DNA of 64,000 nucleotides from Photobacterium angustum (lineage in GTDB: Bacteria > Pseudomonadota > Gammaproteobacteria > Enterobacterales > Vibrionaceae), in NCBI RefSeq assembly GCF_003026365.1, contig NZ_PYOM01000013.1:99865-163864 (forward strand), read 5' to 3'. Positions 56,875-64,000 of this stretch are shown here, piece by piece (the first letter of the stretch is position 1; every line of letters starts with the position of its first letter). A model generated the notes under the pieces. It was not told the origin of the DNA, ran no database searches, and saw nothing but the letters and a program-made list of their open reading frames with translations. The translations under genes and the position numbers were made by a program.

Positions 56875-57615
56875 TTAATGAAGCTGATCTACAAAATAAT
56901 TCTCTGATGTATAAACCTTATTTACCTTGTCCCAAGGGATAGGCGTTAAGGTTGCGTTAGCCTTTTTAGCTCTTTTAAGTACAGAGTTTCTTGTCTGGTT
57001 GTGATCAGAGTAAGTACTTCCGTTATAGTCCGTTTCGGGGGTGCTCGTTGGTGACAGCTCAGTAACGTACGTATACTTGCCACACCCTTCAAGCCACACT
57101 TTCACTTGCCCATTTGGTAGGAAACCAAAATCAAATTGACTTTGATAGCAAGTACGTTTTATTCCGTCAGATTCCACATGATGCTGTTGTGTATACATCA
57201 GCGCTTTCATTTTTGGGGTGACATCTAATTCAGTAATATAGAACTTCGCATTAAAAAGGGATGTCCAGTAAAGCACGACTTTATCGGGTAGATGATTGGT
57301 TTTCATAATCTGTTCATAGTAAGCAATTGTAGAATAACTTCTTAATGGCATACCATAACCATCATAATTAGGTAAAAAACCCTTTATACGCTTAAAATCA
57401 CTAACCGTCATAAATTGACTATGAGTGTGTAAAATAGAGGTCCAATCTTCTTGCGTGTTAATACCATATGCTTTAGTGACTCTGACAGGGTAAAATGATG
57501 GCATAGCGTAACCAACCGTCCAATCAGGAACTTCATCAGGTACGCGTTCTCTATTTATCATGCTACAACCGGCCAGTAATAGGCAGAGCACCCCTGTTGA
57601 TATAATATTTTTCAT
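56875..57615 (-). CDS. DUF2931 lipoprotein, putative T6SS immunity (proximal copy)
   Basis: 246 aa, lipobox LLLAGC, same DUF2931 core as the distal copy (LPDKVVLYWTSLFNAKFY; LPNGQVKVWLEGCGKY). The ATG follows the effector stop with no gap (TAAATG), with AAGGAC as ribosome site inside the effector's last codons, so the two are tightly coupled. This is the expected design for an effector-immunity pair. Likely localises to the periplasm or outer membrane to block the phospholipase. Function inferred from context. Confidence 0.78.
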   Translation of the reverse strand: MKNIISTGVLCLLLAGCSMINRERVPDEVPDWTVGYAMPSFYPVRVTKAYGINTQEDWTSILHTHSQFMTVSDFKRIKGFLPNYDGYGMPLRSYSTIAYYEQIMKTNHLPDKVVLYWTSLFNAKFYITELDVTPKMKALMYTQQHHVESDGIKRTCYQSQFDFGFLPNGQVKVWLEGCGKYTYVTELSPTSTPETDYNGSTYSDHNQTRNSVLKRAKKANATLTPIPWDKVNKVYTSENYFVDQLH

Positions 57616-59700
57616 TTACTGTCCTTGTTTACATTCGAATATTTGACGACAGGCAATACTGCCATCGTTATTATAAAATGGATGATTAGCTATCCCCCCA
57701 TCAGCAGAATGGTGAATCAGCTCGTTTTGCATAAAATCGTGTAAACGTTCATCGTTACACAACGATTTAATAATTTTATCTATTTCCCCATTTTTAGCGT
57801 CTTGTAAGATTGTTTCGCAATCTCGACCAAAAGGGATAGAGCCTACTGTTTGAGGAACGATATAGGTAGGAAAATCTTTGTTGTTCCATATAGTCATATC
57901 CTCGACCTTATCATCCAATGGCACCCCATAATGGCAGGCTAGGCCGTACATAAGGCGTAAATACAATCGAGAAAGGTCGCCCTGTACAACGCGGCGGTAA
58001 TATAATTTGGTTGATATCTGCTTCTGATTTTTGCCCCAGTTTGTTACATAGGTGCGCATCATAAAATGACTATCTTTCCAGCCCATTGCGATTTCTTTTT
58101 CTTTGTGTTGTTGAAGATAATCTTCAAAACGTGTCTGGATTTTTCGTAATTCACTATTATCGAAACGACCTCTTTGAGTCAGCGTTTTCACACACTTATT
58201 TTCCAGTAGCGGTAATAGGTAACCTTTATCGAATGCTGTTGATGCATAATAACCACCGCCGATGTCTGAGTGACACCCCGGGACTTCAAGCTCAATAAAA
58301 TTAGACGCCGAGTTAAATTTATTGAGACAGAAATTGTAACGGTATTCCGCTTTTCGATGGGCCGTTAAGTGAACGGCATGTTTAACACGAGCGGGGTCTA
58401 ACCATAATTTCACGTTTCCCGTTTTGTCATTATGTGGTGAGAAATCACCTGTCATGAAGTTTGTGATTGCTGCGACAGTATCAAAAATACCCGCGAAGGT
58501 GATTTCACAATAGCGATTATCTTGCCAGTCAAAGTTAACAGCAAAGTTGATGTTATTATCTTGACAAGCTTGCGTTATTTGAGACGCAAAAATACCTTCA
58601 ACGCCTTCTAACACAAGGTTGATGAAATGTCGTGCCGCCGCTGCGCCTCGACTAAATCCCCACACATCTAATTCGATTTTTTTTATACCATCATAGTTTG
58701 AAAAGTTATCGTTAATACTTGAACGAATAACTCTCAACTTTTCACATAATTGCTTAATGCCAGTTTCCGCTTTTTGAGTGACACCATAATCACCAATGCC
58801 GAACCCTTGACCAAAAAGTAAATATTCTTCAGCAGGAGCAATATCAGTGCTGTTACCAGTGCCAATTCCCGTTACATATTCACCATGATAGGCAATTCGC
58901 TCTTTTATATTTGGGGTTAATATTGTCGGATAACGTTCAAATAATTTCTGAATATTAGTATGTTCATTAGCAGCGCTACTGGTAACTTCATAAACCTCAA
59001 CACACTGGTTTTCATCCGGTTTATTTTCAACAGGGATCCGAAATTTTTCATCTTGAGGAAATTGAAAGCATCGGTCATCTAAATCTTTTATCGGAACTAA
59101 GCCATTATGGCTAGCAGTTTCAAAACGCGATTGCCACAATGGGTTATAACGCTTAATTTGCTCGAGCCCCCAATCAGAGCTGTATGTGTTATTGCCTGTA
59201 CCATCGAAAAACATGCCGACCCGAAGGGTTATATAATTAAATCCTTTGATTTTGATAACATAACTATTATTCGTAATTAATGTCACCTCACCTTCAGCTT
59301 CAGCGACGTGTTTAGGTGGAAGCACTTGTCCTGATTGTAGTTCAACAAAGTCTCCAGCGGTGGCTGTAATGAGCTTTTTGGCACAGCTGTCATAGCCTAC
59401 AGATTCAAGGCGTTTACTGACCGTTTCCTCTTCCGCCTCTTCGAGTGATGTTCGTTGTTGTGATTCGTTTAACCATGCAACATTATCAAACATTAACGTG
59501 ACTGGGCCAGGGGCCAGTGTTTTCACTAGAGTCGGCTCATCTTTGAGCTGTATCTTAATGGTGGCACCGGAAGCATCAGTCAATTGACCATGGATATTTT
59601 TAAAAGGCACGTTGTGTTCATCGACGAACAGAAATTCAATCCAATTCTCTGAACGTTCACATGGGATACAAAATGGACTTGCGCCTGTAGGACTACTCAT
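57616..59700 (-). CDS. DUF2235 phospholipase, putative T6SS effector (Tle1 type)
   Basis: 694 aa. N-terminal ~150 residues carry a CIPC pair (TGASPFCIPCERSENW) and an Ig/transthyretin-like beta segment (FLFVDEHNVPFKNIHGQLTD). From ~165 an alpha/beta-hydrolase: YITLRVGMFFDGTGNN, nucleophile S350 in VWGFSRGAAAAR (G-x-S-x-G) and D479 in PGCHSDIGGGYY. This is the Tle1/DUF2235 pattern of antibacterial phospholipases delivered by T6SS. The ATG at 59700 overlaps the adaptor stop (ATGA); a GTG at 59718 is in frame. No signal peptide, as expected for a T6SS cargo. Confidence 0.85.
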   Translation of the reverse strand: MSSPTGASPFCIPCERSENWIEFLFVDEHNVPFKNIHGQLTDASGATIKIQLKDEPTLVKTLAPGPVTLMFDNVAWLNESQQRTSLEEAEEETVSKRLESVGYDSCAKKLITATAGDFVELQSGQVLPPKHVAEAEGEVTLITNNSYVIKIKGFNYITLRVGMFFDGTGNNTYSSDWGLEQIKRYNPLWQSRFETASHNGLVPIKDLDDRCFQFPQDEKFRIPVENKPDENQCVEVYEVTSSAANEHTNIQKLFERYPTILTPNIKERIAYHGEYVTGIGTGNSTDIAPAEEYLLFGQGFGIGDYGVTQKAETGIKQLCEKLRVIRSSINDNFSNYDGIKKIELDVWGFSRGAAAARHFINLVLEGVEGIFASQITQACQDNNINFAVNFDWQDNRYCEITFAGIFDTVAAITNFMTGDFSPHNDKTGNVKLWLDPARVKHAVHLTAHRKAEYRYNFCLNKFNSASNFIELEVPGCHSDIGGGYYASTAFDKGYLLPLLENKCVKTLTQRGRFDNSELRKIQTRFEDYLQQHKEKEIAMGWKDSHFMMRTYVTNWGKNQKQISTKLYYRRVVQGDLSRLYLRLMYGLACHYGVPLDDKVEDMTIWNNKDFPTYIVPQTVGSIPFGRDCETILQDAKNGEIDKIIKSLCNDERLHDFMQNELIHHSADGGIANHPFYNNDGSIACRQIFECKQGQ

Positions 59701-60470
59701 GAGATTTTCCCTAACCAATATTGAAGCTCTTTTTGCTCATTACTGTCTAAACGTAATTTTTCTATGACCAAAGATGAGGGTGTATGGGTTGTAACTATCA
59801 ATTGAGCGATGGTCCAAAACTCTAATGACTCTCTTTCTATCGATAGGCTACCTTGATGAAATAAAGCCGTTAAATCCGACTCTTTCTTACTCAATTTTTC
59901 CATTAATTCAGGTACGCTTTGCCAAAGTCTCCTTGAAACACAATAGGCGTGGTTATTAATGTTATAAAGTTCAGAAAAGTCTTCATCGTTGAGTACCCAC
60001 CACGGTGCCTGTTGAAGAGAAAACTGATCTGGATAAGGATTTTCCAAACAGGTTTGTTCGCCATTGATTGTCATATGAACGCGATGTGAAGCCCCCAGAA
60101 AGAGTACACGACGCTCTAAGGTACTGTTTTGATATACCGCATTAAATATGTCTGGGTCATAAAAGCGAAACATGACACTTTCACCTTGATAGCCAGCCAT
60201 TAACAGTGAACGTAAATGGGCAATCAACATTTCATACAAGGGGGCTTCAAACATGATACCTTTAGTCAATAACGCTTCATTTAGGCTCTTATGATTGTTC
60301 GTGATTTTAATGACCCATGGAGACACGTCGACCAAATTATGAAAATAGTCAGTCGTAAATAAAGGCTCTGCACTTTCCAAATAGCTGGCATTAGAGTTTA
60401 AGACTTCTTTATATGATTCATGATTAACAACCCAATATAACGGGTGAATATTTTCTATTTTGCTCAACAT
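59697..60470 (-). CDS. DUF4123 T6SS effector adaptor (Tap/Tec)
   Basis: 257 aa. Hallmark [18 protein letters not shown] at about residue 100 and a helical C-terminus. DUF4123 proteins load a specific effector onto the C-terminus of their cognate VgrG in the cytoplasm. It overlaps vgrG by 7 bp and the effector by 4 bp, tying the three together. Same order as tap-1 between vgrG and tseL in V. cholerae. Confidence 0.88.
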   Translation of the reverse strand: MLSKIENIHPLYWVVNHESYKEVLNSNASYLESAEPLFTTDYFHNLVDVSPWVIKITNNHKSLNEALLTKGIMFEAPLYEMLIAHLRSLLMAGYQGESVMFRFYDPDIFNAVYQNSTLERRVLFLGASHRVHMTINGEQTCLENPYPDQFSLQQAPWWVLNDEDFSELYNINNHAYCVSRRLWQSVPELMEKLSKKESDLTALFHQGSLSIERESLEFWTIAQLIVTTHTPSSLVIEKLRLDSNEQKELQYWLGKIS

Positions 60471-62500
60471 TCGCTTTTCTCCGCCAGAGGGCAGGCTTTT
60501 ACCAATGGTACATTGGCTTTTTCTGCTTTCATAAATGCGGCAATGGGGACTGTTACTGTCGGTGCTAATGTTGTTGCAAGTTCAACTTCTCCCGGAAGTA
60601 ACGGAGCAATACCGCCATATCCCGTACCACTGCCTGCACTGCCACCTGCATTGATGTTGACGGCTGCTCCTGAGAGCGATACGCCTGATGCGTCGATTTT
60701 GATGAAGCTGCCGCCGGCTTTTAAGGTCAGCTCTGCGCCGGCTTCTATCACCACTTTTGTGCCGCCTTTCAAATGCACTTCATTTCCTGCATCAACCAAT
60801 AATGCTTGGCCTTGTTTCATGTGTAAGCTGCCATCAACCGCAACGGTTTGATCGGCTTTTACATGACTACGGCTTTCACCGTCGACGGTTAGGTGATCAT
60901 GAGTTTTAATGTGGGTGAAACGTTCATTGTCTACATCAAGGTGTAAATCGTGTTTGATGTCGTCTTTGCGATCGTTTTCCACCAAGGTATTCACGTCTTT
61001 TTGCGCGTGAACGTAGATTTCTTCTTTGCCTGCTTGGTCTTCAAAGCGCAGTTCGTTATAGCCATCACCTTGGTGTGTTTCTGTTCGCAATACCGTGCGG
61101 GTTTTATTCGCCGGTAACGGGTAAGGGGGCTTGTTGGTCGCATGGTAAGTGCGGCCAGTGATAATCGGTTGGTCTGGGTCACCTTCTAAGAAACTAACAA
61201 TGACCTCGTGTCCAATACGCGGTAATGCGACCATGCCATATTGGCTACCCGCCCAGCCTTGGGAGACACGTATCCAGCAACTCGCATTATCATCACTGTT
61301 ACTGTATCGGTCCCATGGGAACTGGACTTTTACCCGACCGTATTCATCACAGTAAATCTCTTCGCCTTCAGGGCCCACTACCATCGCAATTTGTGGGCCA
61401 TCAACACGAGGCTTAGCCGTGTAGGGGGCTCGCCATGGGCGATGACCGGGTATCACAATAAAGTCATTGTTATAGGTGGTTACACCTTGTCCGCCAGCTT
61501 CTTCTAATGCTTGCGGTTGCGTACCCATATGGTTAACCGCCACCACGAGCCATTCGTCATTACATTGCTCATCATCGTGCTCTTGCAAGGCAAAGTTCAC
61601 CCCTGCAATTAAACCGTGGGTGTTACTTTCACCATAGGCTGTATTGGCATCACGACGTAATGATTCAAGTCGAAAAGAAGTAAACGGCTTACCGCTAGCA
61701 TCATCTTTGTAACGCCCTGGGTAATCGTAATGTTCGTAATTGGCTTGCTGATAATCAGCTTCTTTCGCATTGGCCGTTTGTAAGAAGCTATAAGCTGGCT
61801 TTTTAAAGCTGTAATCTTTGAGTTGCGCAGACGATGGCCGAATTTGCGTATGGCGAGCAAAGGTGCGCACAAAAGGCACGCCACTTTGACCACCACTGCG
61901 GCTGTTATAGGGCAGTGGTTCCGTCAGTCGAGCGGCACTTTGGGTGTCATCAGAAAAACGCAGGGTATTCTTTTTATTATCATGGACAAAGCTGTAAAAC
62001 AGGCCTTCTTCTGCGGCAATGCGGTCGATAAAGGCTAAATCTGTTTCACGGTACTGGACGCAATATTCACGCGGCACGTAATCTCGCGTTAAGATGAAAT
62101 CAACATCGGTAATTCCTAATTCTTGTAATATCACCGAGATAATTTCAGGCACCGTTTGTGTTTGAAAGATACGGCTATTATGGCGCAACGCGAGGCGGGC
62201 TGCTGGCGGTACAAACTCTACCTGATACAAGGTGTGGTGATGGCCTGTGTCACCTTGGGTAAAACGTCGAATAATGCCATGCCATTGCTGTTGCTGTTCA
62301 CCGTCTCGCCAGACCGTGAGCGTGGCCGTGTTATCGACGGTCTCTTGCGGTGTATAGGCCGGGTGACGACTGGCTAAGTCGATGGTAAAGGCGAAAGGCA
62401 GAGACAGGCTGTCAGTGCCTGAAAATTGTGTGACGGCAAAGGCATCGGCATCTAGCCCATCGACTTCAAATGTAAATTGCAAACCCGTTTTTGTTGCCAT
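60464..62500 (-). CDS. vgrG: VgrG, T6SS spike protein
   Basis: 678 aa. gp27-like N-terminus ([35 protein letters not shown]), gp5-like OB fold ([26 protein letters not shown]), a beta-helix of repeats ([37 protein letters not shown]), and a short C-terminal tail of ~60 residues ending in [10 protein letters not shown]. No enzymatic extension, so the toxin is the separate DUF2235 protein. GAGG ribosome site; structured leader upstream. Codon use and GC look richer than flanking genes. Confidence 0.95.
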   Translation of the reverse strand: MATKTGLQFTFEVDGLDADAFAVTQFSGTDSLSLPFAFTIDLASRHPAYTPQETVDNTATLTVWRDGEQQQQWHGIIRRFTQGDTGHHHTLYQVEFVPPAARLALRHNSRIFQTQTVPEIISVILQELGITDVDFILTRDYVPREYCVQYRETDLAFIDRIAAEEGLFYSFVHDNKKNTLRFSDDTQSAARLTEPLPYNSRSGGQSGVPFVRTFARHTQIRPSSAQLKDYSFKKPAYSFLQTANAKEADYQQANYEHYDYPGRYKDDASGKPFTSFRLESLRRDANTAYGESNTHGLIAGVNFALQEHDDEQCNDEWLVVAVNHMGTQPQALEEAGGQGVTTYNNDFIVIPGHRPWRAPYTAKPRVDGPQIAMVVGPEGEEIYCDEYGRVKVQFPWDRYSNSDDNASCWIRVSQGWAGSQYGMVALPRIGHEVIVSFLEGDPDQPIITGRTYHATNKPPYPLPANKTRTVLRTETHQGDGYNELRFEDQAGKEEIYVHAQKDVNTLVENDRKDDIKHDLHLDVDNERFTHIKTHDHLTVDGESRSHVKADQTVAVDGSLHMKQGQALLVDAGNEVHLKGGTKVVIEAGAELTLKAGGSFIKIDASGVSLSGAAVNINAGGSAGSGTGYGGIAPLLPGEVELATTLAPTVTVPIAAFMKAEKANVPLVKACPLAEKSEC

Positions 62501-62518
62501 ACTGACCTCGTGATTAAA

Positions 62519-62557
62519 CCTTTGCTAACGTTGGCCTTGCGGCGTATTTAGCAAAGG
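62519..62557 (-). promoter_or_regulatory. Hairpin in the vgrG leader
   Basis: Transcript can pair CCTTTGCTAA with TTAGCAAAGG (10 bp perfect), with an inner GCC-GCAA-GGC stem closed by a GNRA tetraloop. It ends about 10 bases before the vgrG ribosome site, so could affect vgrG translation or mRNA stability. Confidence 0.5.
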
Positions 62558-62564
62558 CATAAAC

Positions 62565-62593
62565 GAAAAGCAGCCTACACAGGTGTGTAGGCT
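62565..62593 (-). terminator. Terminator/attenuator between hcp and vgrG
   Basis: 9-bp perfect stem AGCCTACAC / GTGTAGGCT, 4-nt loop, then GCTTTTCG on the minus strand. The T-run is short, so partial read-through to vgrG is likely, giving more Hcp than VgrG. Confidence 0.7.
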
Positions 62594-62612
62594 GATACAT
62601 AGTTGAGTGCGA

Positions 62613-63131
62613 TTACGCTTCTAGCGGTGCACGCCAGTCATCAGCACCAGATGTGCCAGATACCGTGTGATCCCAGTTAATTGCACGGTAAGCCATTGAT
62701 ACTTCGATAAGCTGAGTGAAGTCTTCTTTTGATGAATCTTGGCAGTGTGGCATGTGGGTGTTGATATCAACAATCGTTGCATCGGTCAGCGTCGTAGTGA
62801 AGTAGTGCTCTTGCTTACCTTCAACCGATGTGCGGTACCACTTCAGCTCTACAGACGGTAGCATTTCACCTGATGCCAATGAGTTGTACATCAGAGGAAC
62901 AGCTTTGTTCAGTGCCACGGTAAATTTAAATGGCTTGTGAACACGTTGACCTGAAGGCTGACCTGATTGTGGATCAGTAGGAACAGTAACAACGTGCTTG
63001 AATTCTTGAACAAGCATTTGGTCTTCGTGACCTTCAACATAGATGTTACCGACAGAATCAGGCGTGAACGCACCGGCTGTGATGTTACCCTGAGTTTGGC
63101 CTTGGATTGCGATATAACAAGGAGTTGGCAT
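62613..63131 (-). CDS. hcp: Hcp, T6SS inner-tube protein
   Basis: 172 aa. MPTPCYIAIQGQTQG start, VEGHEDQMLVQEFKHVVTV, TDPQSGQPSGQRVHKPFKF and a GADDWRAPLEA end closely match V. cholerae Hcp. Hexameric rings form the T6SS tube. First gene of the auxiliary cluster with a 112-bp gap to vgrG. No baseplate, sheath or ATPase genes are here, so the main T6SS must be elsewhere. Confidence 0.95.
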   Translation of the reverse strand: MPTPCYIAIQGQTQGNITAGAFTPDSVGNIYVEGHEDQMLVQEFKHVVTVPTDPQSGQPSGQRVHKPFKFTVALNKAVPLMYNSLASGEMLPSVELKWYRTSVEGKQEHYFTTTLTDATIVDINTHMPHCQDSSKEDFTQLIEVSMAYRAINWDHTVSGTSGADDWRAPLEA

Positions 63132-63264
63132 CTTAATATCCTATTTTATGATGGATTAAATTACACAGCCTATGCTGTGACGACGTGCTGTTAAAGCATG
63201 AAGCGTGCCAGCTTTTAAATTATTGATAAGTATAGGTTTTGCATTTTTCTGCTATTAATTATTG

Positions 63265-63279
63265 AGCAACATGTTGCCC
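63265..63279 (-). promoter_or_regulatory. Candidate sigma-54 promoter of hcp
   Basis: On the minus strand GGGCAACATGTTGCT fits TGGCACG-N3-TTGCW with GG and GC at the required 10-bp spacing, about 134 bp before the hcp start. V. cholerae hcp genes use sigma-54 with VasH. A second weaker GG-N10-GC match (ATGGCCCAGACCGAGC) lies just upstream. Confidence 0.5.
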
Positions 63280-63326
63280 GGCTGGGCAAGATCTTGCTCG
63301 GTCTGGGCCATTTCTTGCTCGGTGGC
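63274..63326. repeat. GC-rich tandem repeats near hcp promoter
   Basis: Units begin TTGCCCGG (63274), TTGCTCGG (63294) and TTGCTCGG (63315): period 20-21 bp, the first two sharing a CTGGGC tail. Unit 1 is itself palindromic (TTGCCC / GGGCAA), and GCAACATGTTGC next to it is a perfect 12-bp palindrome. Helical-turn spacing suggests binding sites. Confidence 0.5.
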
Positions 63327-63586
63327 TTAATATAAAATGCTCGAAATATGAAGTTAGAGAGGGGATGGTCGTTACTGATATGAGTTTGGCTGTGTGATGT
63401 GTAAACCTGCTGTTCGAGTATGACTTATTGGAAATCTGTGACGAAGGTTTTTACGATAAACCAAAAGTTAAAATAGATTTTCCATATATTTCCTAATACG
63501 AATTGCCCCAAATAGGGTGAATATTCTAAGTAACTTTTGTCCAACTTCGAGCTAGCTTTCATAGCTGGCTCATTTTACCCCGTTAT

Positions 63587-63641
63587 GAGTTAGACCTAAT
63601 GCTCATTCATATATTATTAACGTGATTTTGGATTAGTTTTA
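63587..63641 (+). repeat. Direct repeat, right copy
   Basis: Partner of 55921-55975 (46 of 55 identical, no gaps). Here TGCCCCAAAT lies 83 bp earlier (63504), separated by an insert containing a hairpin. Confidence 0.7.
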
Positions 63642-63926
63642 GGTATCAGTTAAACGCCACTTTTGAGGCTCTCAGTCGCAAACACCGCCCTGATTGAATA
63701 TCCTAAAACCAGTAACATCATTAACAAAGTTACAACGTCAAAATTGTACTTGTTTTATATTCTTTTTTTATAAAAATGCATGCTTTACTGTACAATCGTC
63801 TTGAGCTTCGATCAGGATGTTCGTGAAAGATGTTTATTGTTAAATAGAGTTACTTTCGGGCAAATTATTGCCAAAGTCTTTCATGATATATGATCTGTGC
63901 ATAATCATTACTTAAAGTGTTCACGA

Positions 63927-64000
63927 ATGTTAAAATATCTATTTTTGATAACTTCTTTTTTATTCATCTGTCCTCAGACTTATGCCGCTACTGAAGGGTT
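63927..64000 (+). CDS. N-terminus of a secreted protein (cut by window end)
   Basis: 24 codons, MLKYLFLITSFLFICPQTYA then ATEG. A clear signal peptide with likely cleavage after TYA. Ribosome site weak. Identity unknown because the rest lies outside. Read away from hcp. Confidence 0.45.
   Translation, partial: MLKYLFLITSFLFICPQTYAATEG

Larger units (their letters stand above)
63132..63926. other. 795-bp hcp upstream region
   Basis: No gene supported. It holds a sigma-54-like promoter and a GC-rich tandem repeat near hcp, a hairpin (GAGCTAGCT / AGCTGGCTC, 63549-63571), the right copy of the 55-bp direct repeat, and AT-rich sequence to the next start. Confidence 0.5.
50156..64000. mobile_element. 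SE-type integrative element with T6SS cargo (right end outside window)
   Basis: The left limit is approximate, lying between the comEC break (about 50.11-50.17 kb) and intA. The element has a four-gene recombinase module at its left end and a T6SS auxiliary cluster behind it. No comEC remainder or core gene reappears before base 64000. The vgrG/hcp part looks GC-richer than the recombinase genes, so the element is probably composite. Whether the T6SS cluster belongs to the same unit is inference. Confidence 0.6.

Noticed and set aside
60444..60851. Plus-strand 135-codon frame, Pro/Ala-rich, opposite the vgrG C-terminus
   Set aside because: Antisense of the VgrG beta-helix repeats, which accounts for the odd composition.

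Overview
The window is about 40% GC by eye and is densely coded. It carries a gene set typical of Vibrionaceae, most likely a Photobacterium-like marine gammaproteobacterium. Supporting this are FabV as enoyl reductase, an OmpU-type porin, the order mfd / PilZ protein / lolCDE / DUF2062 / comEC known from Vibrio, the hinT-ycfL-lpoB-thiK-ycfP-ndh block, and an Hcp close to that of Vibrio cholerae. Species is inferred from gene content and recalled family sequences, not from a search. The window has no rRNA, tRNA, CRISPR array or classical IS element. Layout, 1-50 kb (core chromosome): the 3' part of fadE and fabV (fatty acid metabolism); a 41-codon zinc-ribbon gene; a PhoP/PhoQ-like two-component pair; ybjL and grxA; an OmpU porin; acetate transporter satP; an AraC regulator; serine catabolism sdaA/sdaC with a structured leader; nudL, pabB and a class I fumarase; an RND efflux operon with two adaptor lipoproteins; pyrC with a PurR-type operator; two EamA transporters flanking a LysR regulator; a chemotaxis receptor; the hinT to ndh block; an FKBP isomerase, a YecH-like protein, a GNAT acetyltransferase and mfd; a PilZ protein; lolCDE; a small outer-membrane beta-barrel; DedA, HdeD and DUF2062 membrane proteins. 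At about 50.15 kb the core map breaks. An ORF that looks like the first ~120 codons of the competence channel gene comEC stops and is followed by a foreign block that continues to the right edge. The block opens with four overlapping genes: tyrosine recombinase, catalytically degenerate recombinase-fold protein, second large tyrosine recombinase broken by a frameshift, and a small coiled-coil protein. This order matches the intA-tfp-intB-srap core described for the strand-biased circularizing integrative elements (SE, Tn6283-like) of Vibrio. Next comes an orphan type VI secretion auxiliary cluster read leftward: hcp, vgrG, a DUF4123 adaptor, a DUF2235 (Tle1-type) phospholipase, and two tandem copies of a DUF2931 lipoprotein that are probably immunity genes. 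The cluster has a sigma-54-like promoter, internal hairpins, and 55-bp imperfect direct repeats on either side. The most notable reading is that an SE-type element carrying a T6SS effector/immunity cargo has disrupted comEC, and that its own IntB may be inactive. The right end of the element and the rest of comEC are not in the window.
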